Positions 46,101 to 57,700 of a stretch of 64,000 nt of DNA are shown here, piece by piece. The stretch's first letter is position 1; each line of letters starts with the position of its first letter. The position numbers and the translations under genes are program-made. Below the pieces are notes generated by a model that saw only the letters and a list, made by a program, of their open reading frames with translations, was not told where the DNA came from and searched no databases. This stretch comes from Scleroderma bovista (Eukaryota > Basidiomycota > Agaricomycetes > Boletales > Sclerodermataceae): positions 1-64,000 of the forward strand of contig JAYMGJ010000144.1 of the NCBI GenBank assembly GCA_037178675.1, in the 5' to 3' direction.

Positions 46101-47455
46101 AACTACTCCCTCCTTGCTCGCCCCCTCGTCAACCTCTATCACAAAGACACTCCTTTCATCTGGGACACTCCCAAGCAAGATGCTTTCAATGCCTTGAAGA
46201 TTGCTATCACTTCCACTCCCTCCCTTCATCCCATCGACTATTCTTCAGACTTCCCGGTCATTCTCTCAGTTGACACTAGCTACATTGCTATTGGATTCAT
46301 CTTGTCTCAGTATGATGAATCTGGTCACAAACATCCTGCTCGTTATGGTTCTCTTCCCATCAATGAACGTGACTCTTGCTACAGCCAGCCCAAACTTGAG
46401 CTGTATGGTCTGTTCTGTGCACTTTGTCATTACTGTCTCTTTCTCTATGGAGTCAAGACCCTGCATGTTGAAGTCGATGCCAAGTTTAAGGGTATGCTTA
46501 ACAATCCAGATCTCCAACCTAATTCTACCATCAACTGCTGGATCGAAGGTATACTTTTATTTGACTTCAAACTTATTCATGTTCCAGCCGCTCGTCACCA
46601 AGGACCCAATGCACTTTCTAGATGTCAACCAACTGAAGAAGAAATTGAAGAAGGTGAAAAGGATGCCAATGAAGCTGATCAATGGCTCGAAGATATTCTG
46701 CTCTTTGCCCATGATCATCCCCTTCCTTATGACTCTATGACACTTCCATCATTCTCTTTCAACGATACCTCTCAAGATACTGTGTTGCATTGCATTCTCC
46801 ACTTCCTTGAAACCACCCAACTCCCTGCATTCCCCTCCAATACTGCTCGTAAACGCTTTATCAGGTGTTCCCTCCAGTTCTTTATTCAGCCAGGTCAACT
46901 ATTCAAACGTCATGGACCCTGACCTCCTGTCAAGGTCATCTTTGATCCTGACTTACGTGCTCAGATCCTCAATCAAGCTCATGAGGAGCTTGGCCATCGT
47001 GGAGTATATGGAGTTTTTCAGGCCATTTGAGAACATTTCTATTGGTCACAGATGTATCAAGACATTACCCATCATGTCCGCTCTTGCCATGAGTGTCAGA
47101 TTTGTAGCACTCACAAGGCAGAAGTCCCTCTCACTGTTTCCCCATCCCCACGTCTCTTCATGAAGATCTATGTTGATGTTATGCTCATGCCCAAAGCTCA
47201 TGGATACTGTTATCTTGTGGCATCTTGAGATGATCTCTCACTTGCTGCTGAAGGTCGTGCTCTCAGGCATGCCAATGCAGAAAGTCTTGCCAAATTCTTT
47301 TGGGAAGAAATCATTTGCCACTATGGAGTCATTGCCCAGATTGTCACTGACAATGGCAGTGAAGTCAAGGGTGCATTCAAGAAACTCATGCAACGCTATT
47401 CCATTCTCCATATTTGCATATCCCCCTATAATTCCAAAGCCAATGGAGTTGTACA
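43125..47455 (+). pseudogene. pol: pol region of the Ty3/gypsy element
   Basis: A long Pro/Ser-rich acidic spacer (43125-44603) with two related ~150-residue segments precedes reverse transcriptase (44503-46068; SKWFCVMKKNGKIRIVHDLQ; FIDNLPIKGP). The usual FIDD core reads FIDN, losing one catalytic Asp. A frame change near 46050 leads to RNase H (DTSYIAIGFILSQYDE; KLELYGLFCAL) to 46922. The integrase follows with its zinc motif (HEELGHRG...CHECQIC) and DDE core part (IVTDNGSEVKGAF; YNSKANGVVE). TGA codons at 46920-46922, 47028-47030 and 47226-47228 interrupt one continuous frame. The sequence stops matching at ~47455, so the integrase C-terminus and 3' end are missing here. Confidence 0.82.
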
Positions 47456-47626
47456 GTTGTGGACAGGCAAAGTCGACAAATTTGACACAGCGTGCCCATG
47501 AAATTTTCATGGAAAACTAAGGTCAGATCTGAACTCGGATGGTCGAAATATGTTGAAAAACAGTCCTCCTGAATTTCTCCCACGCCTTTTTGGGGCAGCC
47601 AAATTTTTGGCCCAAAAAAACAACAT

Positions 47627-48464
47627 TCATGCACTGTCGAGGACAGCGTCAATTGACATCATGGCTGCATGGGAGACCTGACGTTTCTGCTTTCTAACAG
47701 CCCATTCTGCTGCTTTTCCAGTAAGACCCATCCGATAGGCACTCATAAATCGCCAGAACCGATTGATAAACTGACGAATAACCTCCATGGAACATGCATC
47801 AAGCTGTGCTCTGGTGCACAACTTTGCTTCTTCGAACGTGGTTTTTTGGACTTCTCGATACTGGTACTTACACCAACCCCAATACTGTAGCATACATCAG
47901 TAATGTGATGGACTTAAAATGAAAAATAAAAACCATTTCAATTGGATTCAACTCACAGTGGAACTTTGGGAGAAAGACACATTTGTGTCCTGCCTCTGTA
48001 ATGACAGTTTCGAGCATCAACAGTTGATTGACAAAGTCATCTTGCTTGCTCAAAAGTCGTGCCATGCAACAATTAGTATTTTCCCATGGACAGACAGGAG
48101 CACACTTGGCATGCATTTTTTTGAGAACATTAAACCCGCGCTCTTCAAGGACCTGTTGAAGTCCTTTGGGTTGACCATTGGGTAAAGTCATCTTCTGAGG
48201 TTTGCCATGGTGCTCGATGGCCGGATTGGTCTGTGGGATAATGGTGTCACGTTGCTTGCGTTGTTTCCCTCCATTGGATTTGTTCATCTCGAATGCCTTC
48301 AATGCATCTGGTGGCAGTGACACGTGAGCAGAAGACTGATCAAAGATAAACAGCACAACACTGTCTGGGTGCGCAGCCTCAAAAATCCGAGCAGAAGACT
48401 TCTGATTGCACAAACCAGTCGTATTTCGCCTTCGGGGGGGCTTCTGTGGTTGGCCACGAGGCAT
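47627..48464 (-). pseudogene. Tc1-like DDE transposase, N-terminally truncated
   Basis: Two exons (48464-~47936 and ~47889-47627) with a GT..ACAG intron of ~48 nt. The first ends in FLPKFHCELNPIEM and the second starts YWGWCKYQYRE. FIFDQSSAH carries the second catalytic Asp and NPIEM the Glu. The N-terminal part with the first Asp and the DNA-binding domain is missing. The C-terminal helical region (RFMSAYRMGLTGKAAEWAV) ends at TGA. The family is common in basidiomycetes. It lies where the plus-strand gypsy pol breaks off. Flanking copies of CCAAATTTTTGG near 47590 and 48650 may mark element ends, but I could not fix them. Confidence 0.75.
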
Positions 48465-48893
48465 GCTTGTTGGAGTATTTTGGTCAGGCCCTTACTTGAC
48501 CACAAACTTTACTGATTTTTTTTACTCCTGACTAGTACATTTTCTGAAGTTCTGGAGCCAGCATCATGCTCAGATTGGGGAATACTGCATTTCCCGAATT
48601 TTTGGGATTTTTAGGACGTGTTTTTGGGGGGCGGCCAAATTTTTGGGGTCAAATTTTAAATTTTCATCAGAGAGGAAATTGGCTCGTGCAGATGTTCCAA
48701 TTAGGTTCTAAATACCCTGTCTACGTGGTTTTTAACCCAACAGAAAGTTGTGGTCCAACATAATAATTCAAGCTTTTATTTTGTCGCATTTGCCTGTCTG
48801 CAACTGTAGAGCAGGGACACTTCATCATTCATGAAGCCATCATCAAATCTTGTGATGGGGATATTGGAGTGAGTTCGGAGGTGGCAGAGTGAT

Positions 48894-50420
48894 TTAGGCA
48901 GACTTGTGCAGACCAGGCTTGCCTGGGTACTTGTGATGGAAATCACCAACAAGCTCCAATGCATGGTTGAGCTCAGTGGCGAGGAGCCAAGACATTTCTT
49001 CATCTGTACTGGCGTAGCCAGCCCAGTGGACTAGGTAGAGGAGTTGGTAGTGGTGTCTTCTGTGGTCTATCTTGGAGTCCAGAATTTCTTTGACTTTGTA
49101 TTCAACTTCTCTGTTGACTTCGATCGGAGGTGGCAGAGATTGGACATGGTTTGGAATACTGCTTTGGAGGGAGGTCTTGAGTTGAGACACGTGGAATATG
49201 GGGTGCATGGACTTCATGGTGTCAGGGAGTTGGAGCATGAAGGAGAGCGATCCAGGTTTGGCTATTATTTCAAAGGGTCTGAAATTCTTGTTGGAGAGCT
49301 TCTTGGAGGGGAGCGTAGACCTGAAATATTTCACTTTCATGTAGACTTGATCACCTATCTTAAAGTCCGGTGGAGCTGATCTTTTTGCATCTGCAGGGCC
49401 TTGATAGCACTGTTGCACAAGGGCCATCTCAGAGTGGAGGAACTCATGGAGTTCCTTGAGGTTGGAGGTGTATTCTTAAGCATGGGAAGAGCTGAGGCCC
49501 AAGTCAGAGTTGACTGCAATGTTGGGATGGTAGCCTTTATTGGTGAAGAAGGGGGAGACACCTGTGGTTGCACTAGGGGAGTTGTTAAATGTGAACTCCA
49601 CAAGTGGGAGGAGTTCGGCCCAGTTGTCTTGTTGGTAGTTACAGTAGATTCAGAGATACTGTTTGAGTGTTTGGTTCGTCTGCTCAGTTTGACCATCTCC
49701 TTCTGGGTGATAACCAGAGGTGAAGTGCAGGGTCATTCCAAGAGCTTTTCCAAGCGAGTGGAAGAAGTGAGAGATGAACTCCAAACCTCTGTTGGAGGTG
49801 ACATGGGTGGGTACTCTGTGTTTGGAAAACACATGCACGACGAAGAGCTTTGCAAGCTCAGGGGAGGTGATGGTGTCATAGGTCGGAATGAATATTCCTT
49901 GCTTCAAGAGGCAGTCCACAACAACTAGGATGGAGGCAAATTGTAACGGTCTGACTTTTTATCTTATCTAATCTGCGATTAGATGACATCTTATCTTATC
50001 ATACCGTAGTATCTTATCTAGTGCATCTTATCTGTAGGTCTGTCTGGACTACAGCCTCGTGCTGTGCATACTGTATCCCTTGATGTCATTAGCATAGCCT
50101 TACCACAGGATGGCAGCTGTGCCCACTGCCTCGTACAGCATACAGCCTCATGGATAGCCTCGCACAGGACACGTGTAGTGTAGTATATATACTGCTGCAA
50201 TCCAGCACCCAGAGGCTCTCCATTCGAGCTCTCTTTGGGTTTTCACTCTAAGACGCTTGACTCCTATTCCTCCTCAGAGTCCTTGTGTGGTAGTTCTTTG
50301 GGTTTGTCCCTTAGGGTTGTCTCACAAATCCATTGGAGGAGGGTAGTTGCTTGAATAAGGCCTGTGCCTAGGGACCTTAGCACATCTGCAGGATGTGCAG
50401 GAACTTACATAAAAGAGTGA
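48894..50420 (-). pseudogene. pol: Chromovirus pol fragment: integrase and chromodomain
   Basis: On minus: integrase core (LPSSNGFASILVVVD, ~50345-49925, split by a solo LTR; HRVPTHVTSNRGLEFISHFF; FTSGYHPEGDGQTEQTNQ with the Glu), then a frame change near 49430-49480 into FKIGDQVYMKVKYFRS and a chromodomain (YKVKEILDSKI...YLVHWAGY...EMSW) ending at a stop at 48894. The chromodomain targets integration to heterochromatin in this clade. Protease, RT and RNase H are absent. It is distinct from the element at 54450, with different sequence throughout. Confidence 0.8.
49942..50324 (+). mobile_element. Solo LTR inserted in the chromovirus integrase
   Basis: This 383-bp TGTAACGGTC...GTTGTCTCA LTR is flanked by CAAAT at 49937-49941 and 50325-50329. 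Removing it with one CAAAT joins the integrase frame (SSNGF-ASILVVV). It belongs to the same LTR family as 54450-54773 and 19429-19768. Confidence 0.88.
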
Positions 50421-50424
50421 CTAT

Positions 50425-50950
50425 GGTCAGTGTAAGGAATGACTTGAAGGTAACAGTGGATGATGTAGAAATTAGTAGTTTCCTTAGATCAAATCTCAAC
50501 TAAGATACTCCCCACTCTGTACTACCCACTATGCTCTCCTAATCCATCTGTTCACCTGAACTCCTGAACTCTGGCCAACTCTGGCCTCTGTCCTATCTCA
50601 TCCCCTTGGTCCTATGTCTGATCCTAGCAAGTCTCCTACTTGCACAAGGGCAAAAGCCAACTCCATCCTAGACTTGATGTTAGACCTCTTAGGACTTATT
50701 CCACCTCTGGGATGTCCTTCACTCCAGACAAACTGCACTCAACTCCAGACCACTTTCCCACGGTCCAGACTTACTCTGCAAAAACCCAGACTTACTCCCT
50801 GTGCTTCTTTAGTGCCCAGACTTCGTTCGTTTGACCCAGACTTGACTCTCTGCACTAACTAGCACCTACTAGTGTCTGGACTTGCCTCCTCATTAGTTCC
50901 CTGCACCTCTGGACCTCCTAGTAAGATCATTGAGGAGAACCGGTCTTGAC
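50425..50950 (+). mobile_element. LTR-related block, left end unclear
   Basis: From about 50500 it matches the reverse complement of 4285-4765, and it ends CGGTCTTGACA at 50950. The open frame at 50614-50862 mirrors the one at 4622-4374. It is part of an LTR of the same family as the nested insertion at 4285. Confidence 0.5.
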
Positions 50951-51016
50951 AGGCCCTCCCCCCCCAATCACCTCCACCCTGACTCCTCATGCAGAGAATA
51001 ATCATTTCAATGTCCT

Positions 51017-51690
51017 TGTCATGACCGCATGACACTGCCAGACTCTGCAAGGCCCCTAGTCTGTTGTAGACCCAAGTCCGATTGCAATTGCACACCTCCA
51101 ATGCTATGTATCCATCTCTGCTCCGACAATTGATGCTCCATCTCCTTTTAGTAAATAGTTCCATGCTTATGCCTCTGGTTATTGTATGCTTCCATTCCAC
51201 TTTTGTTCCCATTTTAGATTAGATCTGATTACTCATAGCTGTGTCCCATTAACCTTTTGATCCATTATGCCTATCTCTGATCTCCGTTTCATGTATGTTA
51301 CTCATCCATTTGTCATCTGCAGACTCTTACCTACATCTCTGCTATGTCTCTCTCTGCTTCTTGGTTACTGTACATATCCAATGTAAAGTATAAGTACTCC
51401 GCATGCTGAGGGGATTGTCCCTCAGTTCGAATATCAGTTTGAATACCTCCTACAAACTCACCTCTGTCCTCCTCTGTCTCCCCCACCCTCTGGCACCTCC
51501 AACCTTTGTCAGACCTCTGTCTCTCTGTCCTTTTGTTGTCCAAAATACAAGGACACAGGTATTGCAAGGGTGCAGCACATATGCTGAAGCCAAGTCCTCA
51601 ACACCTCCATATCACCTCTGCCTGTCATTGACAACCCTTTGGACTTATCTCTGCTCGCATCAGAGTTTGTTGGAGGAACCAGTTCTGACA
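51017..51690 (+). mobile_element. Solo LTR with GTCCT target duplication
   Basis: A 674-bp TGTCATGACC...TTCTGACA segment flanked by GTCCT at 51012-51016 and 51691-51695. A TATA-like GTATAAGTA lies near 51390 and a small hairpin TGAGGG...CCCTCA at ~51407-51424. It is homologous, inverted, to 51752-52398. Confidence 0.85.
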
Positions 51691-51751
51691 GTCCTCCACT
51701 GTCCAATACAACTACAGCTCATCTTCTCCAGTTTCTGCCACCACAGCTACC

Positions 51752-52398
51752 TGTCAGAACCATTTCCTCTGATGCACGAAGACTGGGAACTGTGGGATAA
51801 GTTTGCAGGAGGTTTGAGGACATTGGCTTCAACGTATGTGCTGCACCCTTGTGAATACTAGTCCTCGTATTTCAGAGAACAGAGGTCCAAAGGTAATCAG
51901 AGGTGTCAAATGACGATGGAGACAGAGAGTGGAGACAGAGGAGTTTGCAAGAGGTATTCAAGCTGATATTCAAACTGAGGGACAATCCCCTCAATGTGTG
52001 GAGTACTTATACTTTACATTGGATATGTACAGTAACCAAGAAGCAGAGAGAAACATAGCAGAGACATAGCTAAGAGTCTGCGGATGACAAATGGATGAGT
52101 AAGGTACATGGAATGGAGATCAATGATAAGTGTAATGGATCAAAAGGTTAGCGGAACACAGCTACAAGTAATCAGATCTAATCTAAAATAGGAACAAAGG
52201 AAATAGAAACAGAAGCAGAATGGAAACATACAATAACGGGAGGCATAGGCACAGAACTATATACTAAAAGGAGACAGAGCATCAAAAGTCAGAGCAGGGA
52301 TTGGTACATAGCATTGGAGGCATCCGATCATGATCGGACTTGAGTCTGCAACAAACTAGAGGGCTTGCAGAGTCAGAAGGTGTCACGTGGTCATGACA
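51752..52398 (-). mobile_element. Inverted copy of the same LTR, next to a polypurine tract
   Basis: On minus it runs TGTCATGACCACG... (52398) to ...TTCTGACA (51752), 647 bp. Upstream on minus is AAAGGGGGGATAC (52399-52411), the same polypurine layout as at 24608. It forms a long inverted repeat with 51017-51690, separated by 61 bp. Confidence 0.78.
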
Positions 52399-52576
52399 GT
52401 ATCCCCCCTTTAGGGCCTGAACCCTTGAGGGCCTTTGTGCATGCAGACTTTGTGATTTTGGCATTGTTCTGCTGAGATAAGTGTTTGATTGGAGTTCAGA
52501 ATTTACCATGGGTGCATATAAGAGTGTGATGCCTGTTGTCCACATTGTTCATACAACTTGTCTTCCTACACTGAAC

Positions 52577-52683
52577 ATGACTTCCCAGCATAGCACACCA
52601 GCCCCCTCACAAGCCCAGCGCCATGAGTGGCAAGAAGCAGAAGATCATGAACTGGTCACTGACTCAGAGGACAATGAGGCTGA
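52577..52683 (+). pseudogene. 5' fragment of an acidic ORF beside the LTR
   Basis: An ATG at 52577 starts a Ser/Pro then acidic segment (HELVTDSEDNEADV) that is cut at 52684 by the start of LTR copy D. Position (about 180 bp from the LTR, antisense to it) and leader sequence resemble the zinc-cluster gene at 24773. The Cys cluster itself is not present, so the identity is inferred from layout. Confidence 0.35.
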
Positions 52684-54449
52684 TGTCATGCACCAAAGGT
52701 GTTTGGTACAGTGAACATGGAGAAAGTTAGCCAATGAAACAAATGCAAAGAATGCACACCCAAGATCTGTTGGAAGATTGCCCCAACTTGAGGGATAGAG
52801 ACAGTACTTGCTATCTCTCTCATGCAAAGTCAAGACTATCCTTATGTGAAGGATGAGTACAAGCTCATTGTAGCCATCTATCCACAAGAATGACTATCCT
52901 GGTGCAAGAGATGGCTGCCAACGTCTAACAGTCACCACTCGTGCAAGGACCAGCCAAGAAGCAGAAGAATTCAAAGAAGATGACTGTTTTTGGTATGAGA
53001 AAGGAATGCAAGTGACTGCAGTCCAACTCCCATACCAGAGCAACCAAAGAAGAAGAAGAAACAATAGAGAAATGAAGGAGAAAGAGAAGAAACGAATTTT
53101 AGCGCCCAAATGTCAAAATTAGGCACCCAGTGCTGGCATTCCAATTTTGTAAATAGCTCCACTGTTTTTGAAGCTATCAAGAATGTGACTATATGGCCAG
53201 ACAGCCTAGACCATGGCCTATCTGCCTGTCAAGTTCCAACATAAATCTGTTCATTTCCCATGGAGATATTTCACCCACAATCCAGACCCCCACTTTATTG
53301 TTCACTATGGAGTCTGCATTTTCTCTGGAATGTTTCTCTGCTATTGCAGCAGACCTCAACTATGTCCTGCTCTTGGGACAGCCTCTCCCAGAGCTCCTGT
53401 GCACTTTCTGGCACATATCTTCCCAGCCTGCTCCCTCAGTCCCTTTTGTTCTTTGTCAGCACGTTCTCCTCATCAGTCCTGCATCGTGCACGTACTTTGG
53501 TTGCCTCAAGTCTATCAATAGACTTGAAGATTCATACCTGGTTGTCTCTGTGTCTCCTGAGTCCTCTGCATATGGTCCTTTTGTCCCAGAGTCCTGTTAC
53601 ATCCATCTCCCACTGTCATTCATCTTGCTTCCCTGGACACATTGAATCCGCTACTTGCGATTCTCTTCCCTGCTATCCTGCAGCAACCACGAATGATACA
53701 GTGCTCTAGAACCCTTCTTAGGAACCCTTACAGAGTACAGAACCTTCTCCCTACTGCTCTAGAGAAGACTGTACTTGGGGAGCACCAAATTTTCGCATTT
53801 TTGCCCTACAGAAGCTCAACCCAAGGGATTTGTGACACTCTGTGACCAGCTGTGACTCTACTTGTCATTCCAGGCCCCCTGACACTGCTCTTCTGGTTGG
53901 ATCAGTTCTTCTATTATCCCCCAGCCACTCCCATCAGTGGTACTGCTTCAGAAGCTCATTTCCAGATCTAAAGTTCAATAAATCATAGGTTGTGCTTCCC
54001 TTCTTTCTGAGTCACACAGAGTCACTCTGGCTCACTCTGACTCACTCTGCTGCACATTATTCATCCCCTCTTGGCATTACAAATCTCCATTATTCTCCTT
54101 ATCAATCACTTACCAATCATCCTTCAAATCATGCTTATTATGCTGCTTATCAATTCATTACTCATGCCCCTATGATTCATATGCATTATGTCATCACATA
54201 TGCTCATTTAGCTTCAATCTACTCATCCCATGCTTTCCCCCCCTCTCTTTTGGGCCCCATGCAATGATTTTTCCATATTCTTGGTTATGCACCCCTTTTT
54301 ACCTATGTTTTTGCTCTTTCCCTTGGCTCAGCAGCTTGTTCAGGCTCTCCCCATCGATTACTCAACCTGATTATACTGCTTACCGATCACTTACCAATTC
54401 CTTACCAATCTCTTACCAAGCACTTTGTCATTTGCGCTTACTGGGCCAC
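52684..54449 (+). mobile_element. Long LTR, family R, copy D, interrupted on the right
   Basis: It starts TGTCATGCACC and is nearly identical to copy C from about 53680 to 54440. It stops at 54449, in the segment CTTACTGGGCCAC that continues in copy C, because the chromovirus is inserted there. The remainder should lie beyond the window. Confidence 0.8.
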
Positions 54450-54773
54450 TGAGATGACCCTAGGCGAAAACACCAAGGACCCGACTACACGCTAAGACTC
54501 TGAGAGGAAGTAGGATGCAAGAACTAGGGCAAAGACCCAAGATGAGCTCAAATGGGGAGCCTCTGAGGCTATCCATGAGGCTACGTGCAGGTAAAGGTTA
54601 TGTAAGTGACATCACTGTGGAGCTAAGGCTATGTGTAATGATGTCAAGGGTGGCAGCGTGTACAGCACGAGGTACAGGTTTAGACTAGGTAGATAAGATA
54701 GAGGCTGTACACTAAGATAAGACAAATGCTACCTAACCATAGATTAGACAAGACAAAAAAGTTGGTCTGTAAC
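54450..54773 (-). mobile_element. 3' LTR of the minus-strand chromovirus
   Basis: On minus it starts TGTTACAGACC (54773) directly after a polypurine tract GAGGGGGGAGTAG (54774-54786) and ends TCATCTCA at 54450. It is homologous to 49942-50324 and 19429-19768. The 5' LTR should lie to the right of the copia element. Confidence 0.82.
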
Positions 54774-54785
54774 ACTACTCCCCCC

Positions 54786-57700
54786 TCAGGTGCAGGATTC
54801 CAGACTGCAGAACTGAGCGTCACAAACCGTAAGGCTTTCAGGGATACAAGTAAACAACGAACTAAAGTCCACTTGGGTCATACGAAGTCTGTGATGAGCA
54901 GAGGGGTTTTCTCGGTAAAAATGCTCGACTACCAGAGGAGAATTTTTTAAATTTGACGAGGGTTCCCAAGTTCTCTTGTGTCCTTCATATCCTTTCCAAT
55001 GCACCAGGTATTGGGGTTGCCTTTTATAAATACGAGAAGCTACAATATAGTCCACTTCGTACTCTTCATCACGTTCTTCAGAAACATGTATCAGGCCAGG
55101 CCAGGACACAGGCTGACTGGGAAGAGGACCTAAATAGGGCTTAACTCGAGAAACATTCACAACCGGGTGAATCCAAAGAGTTTTCGGGAGCTTAAGCTCA
55201 ACCACATTAGGGTTACATGAGTGACCTCATAGGGGCCAATCCACTTTTCTGTAAGCTTCTTAGAAGTGTGACTTAGCATACAAAGATTGTCCATGGAAAG
55301 CCAAACCTGTTGGCCTACAACATAATCTGGGGCGGGATTTCTATGCTTATCTGCCTGAAGCTTCATATTACGTTTAGCCTTTTCAGAAGACTCTATGACT
55401 TTATTAAATATGGCAGCGAAGTCTTTAGCTGCTGGGACTGTTACATCCACTGGCTCCACACCCATGTGAGGGGAATAACTCCGGGTAATTCCGAACAGCA
55501 AATCAGTAGTAACCTCCAAGACCGTGTTGTTCCAGACAAATTGGGCAATCTTGATCCACTTAGCACATTTGTTCTGACGATCACTTACATAGGTTCAGAG
55601 ATACTGATTAATTTCGCGATTCAATCACTCCGTTTGCCCATTGGTTTGAGGGTGAAATGTGGTAGACATTTTCTGCTTTATGCCTAGAAGTCTATACAAC
55701 TCCCCCAGGAAGTTGCTTGCAAAGACCGATCCATGGTCAGACACTACAGTACTTGGGAGTCCATGCTGACACCAAACATGGTCTCTAAATAACTCAGCAG
55801 TTGACAACGCAGTTTCCTCCTTTGTACAAGGCACAAACACTGTCTCCTTAGAGAACTGATCAACCACGACTAATATATTATTATAACTGAGGGATTCCAG
55901 CATCTCAGTAAAGTCCATTGTGACATCAAGCCATGGGCCACTAGGTACAGGAAGAGGAAGAAGACTTCCCAAAGTCCTTTGATTCGAGACTTTAGACTGT
56001 TGGCACTTTTGACAGTGCTTCACATACGTCTGAATCTGCTCCTTCATTCCTTTCCAGGTGTAATGCTTCCTAAGCGCATTATAGGTAGCCTTTACTCCTT
56101 TATGCCCAGCAACAGGAGTGTCATGAAAGTTCGTAATGAGCAACTGGCACTCTTTGTAAGTCTGATCAGTAACATCAACTGACTTAATAGATACGGGGTT
56201 TAACAGGACCTGGTCCTTGTTATCTTCAGAACTAGACACGTAATGGTCTGATCATCTGCTAAGCAGATCTGCAACATGCATTTGCATTCCTTTCTTATAG
56301 ATAAGCAAATAATTGAAGCGTGTCATCCACATTTGCCAGTGCGCTTGGCACTTAGATAGATTTTGCGACTTCATAAAGTAAGTTAGATTATGATGGTCCG
56401 TGTATATCTCGAAAGCGTAAGGAGTTGCTTTGAGATAATGGCGCCAGGCCTCAGTTGCCTTAATGATGGCCAGCATCTCTTTATCGTGAATAGGATAGTT
56501 TCACTCTGGAGGTGTCATTGAGTGCGACATGTACACAACGGGTCTGAATTCGCCATCTTCGCACTTCATGGATATCACTCCCCCAACAGCAAACTCAGAC
56601 ACATCGGTTTCAAGGCGGAATTCACGGTCCTGGTCAGGGTATTGCAATACTGGAGCACGAGTAAAGGCAGCTTTCAAAGCTTTAAATGCAGCACATTCCT
56701 TTTCTCCAAAGGTAAACGGGGTATCCTTACACATTAAGTCCGTCATGGGTCTAGCCATGATAGCATAGTCTTTAATAAAACATCTATAAAAGTTGCCGAG
56801 GCCTAAGAACGCACAAACCTGCTTCACGTTTGTTGGCTCTGGCCACTTTAAAATAGCATTAACCTTTTCAGGGTCCATTTTGATTCCATCACGAGAAACG
56901 ATCATTCTGAGGAAATCAACTTTGGTGACTCTGAAGCGACACTTCTCGGGTTTGACAAATAGATCATTATCACATAACTGTCTCAAAACCTCAAGCACAA
57001 TACTGTCATGCTTGTCCTGATCGTCTGTGTTCATAAATATCATCAAGTCATCTATGTACACCACGCAGACATCCAACATATCGTGGACAATTTCGTTCAT
57101 CATTTTCTGGAATGTCAATGTCGCAGGTGAATTACAGAGACCAAAATACATAACTAATGGCTCAAAAGCCCCTTTGTGTGTTACAAATGCAGCTTTCCAC
57201 TCATCGCCTTCGCGAATCCTCACATTGTTGTATCCCCACTGAAGATCCATCTTTGTGAAGAGTTTACAACCTTTGAGCTTGTCCACAAGCTGAGAGATAA
57301 GTGGCAGCAGATAATTATTCTTTATTGTCCAGTCGTTTACATAACAGTAATCCTGTACCATGTGCTTCTTGCCGTCCTTTTTTGGGATAAAGAAGACTGG
57401 TGACATCTGTTGACTAATAGAAGGTCGAATGTATCCTTTTACCAGCTGATCATCTAGGAAGGATTCAACTTCTTTCTTCTCATCAACAGAGAGCGGTATA
57501 AGTCTTCCCTTTTGGGGCAGGAAGTCTTCTTTTAGATCAATTCCATGATCCCAAGGTTTTCTAAGCGGCATATGCTCTGACGACTTTTTACTAAATACAT
57601 CTAAGAACTCCCAGTATTCACAGGGAACTTGCTTCTGAGCTTCTTCTAGGGTCAACTCATCAATAGTGACCTTTGATTCATGAGCCTTCAAAGCTTGTAC

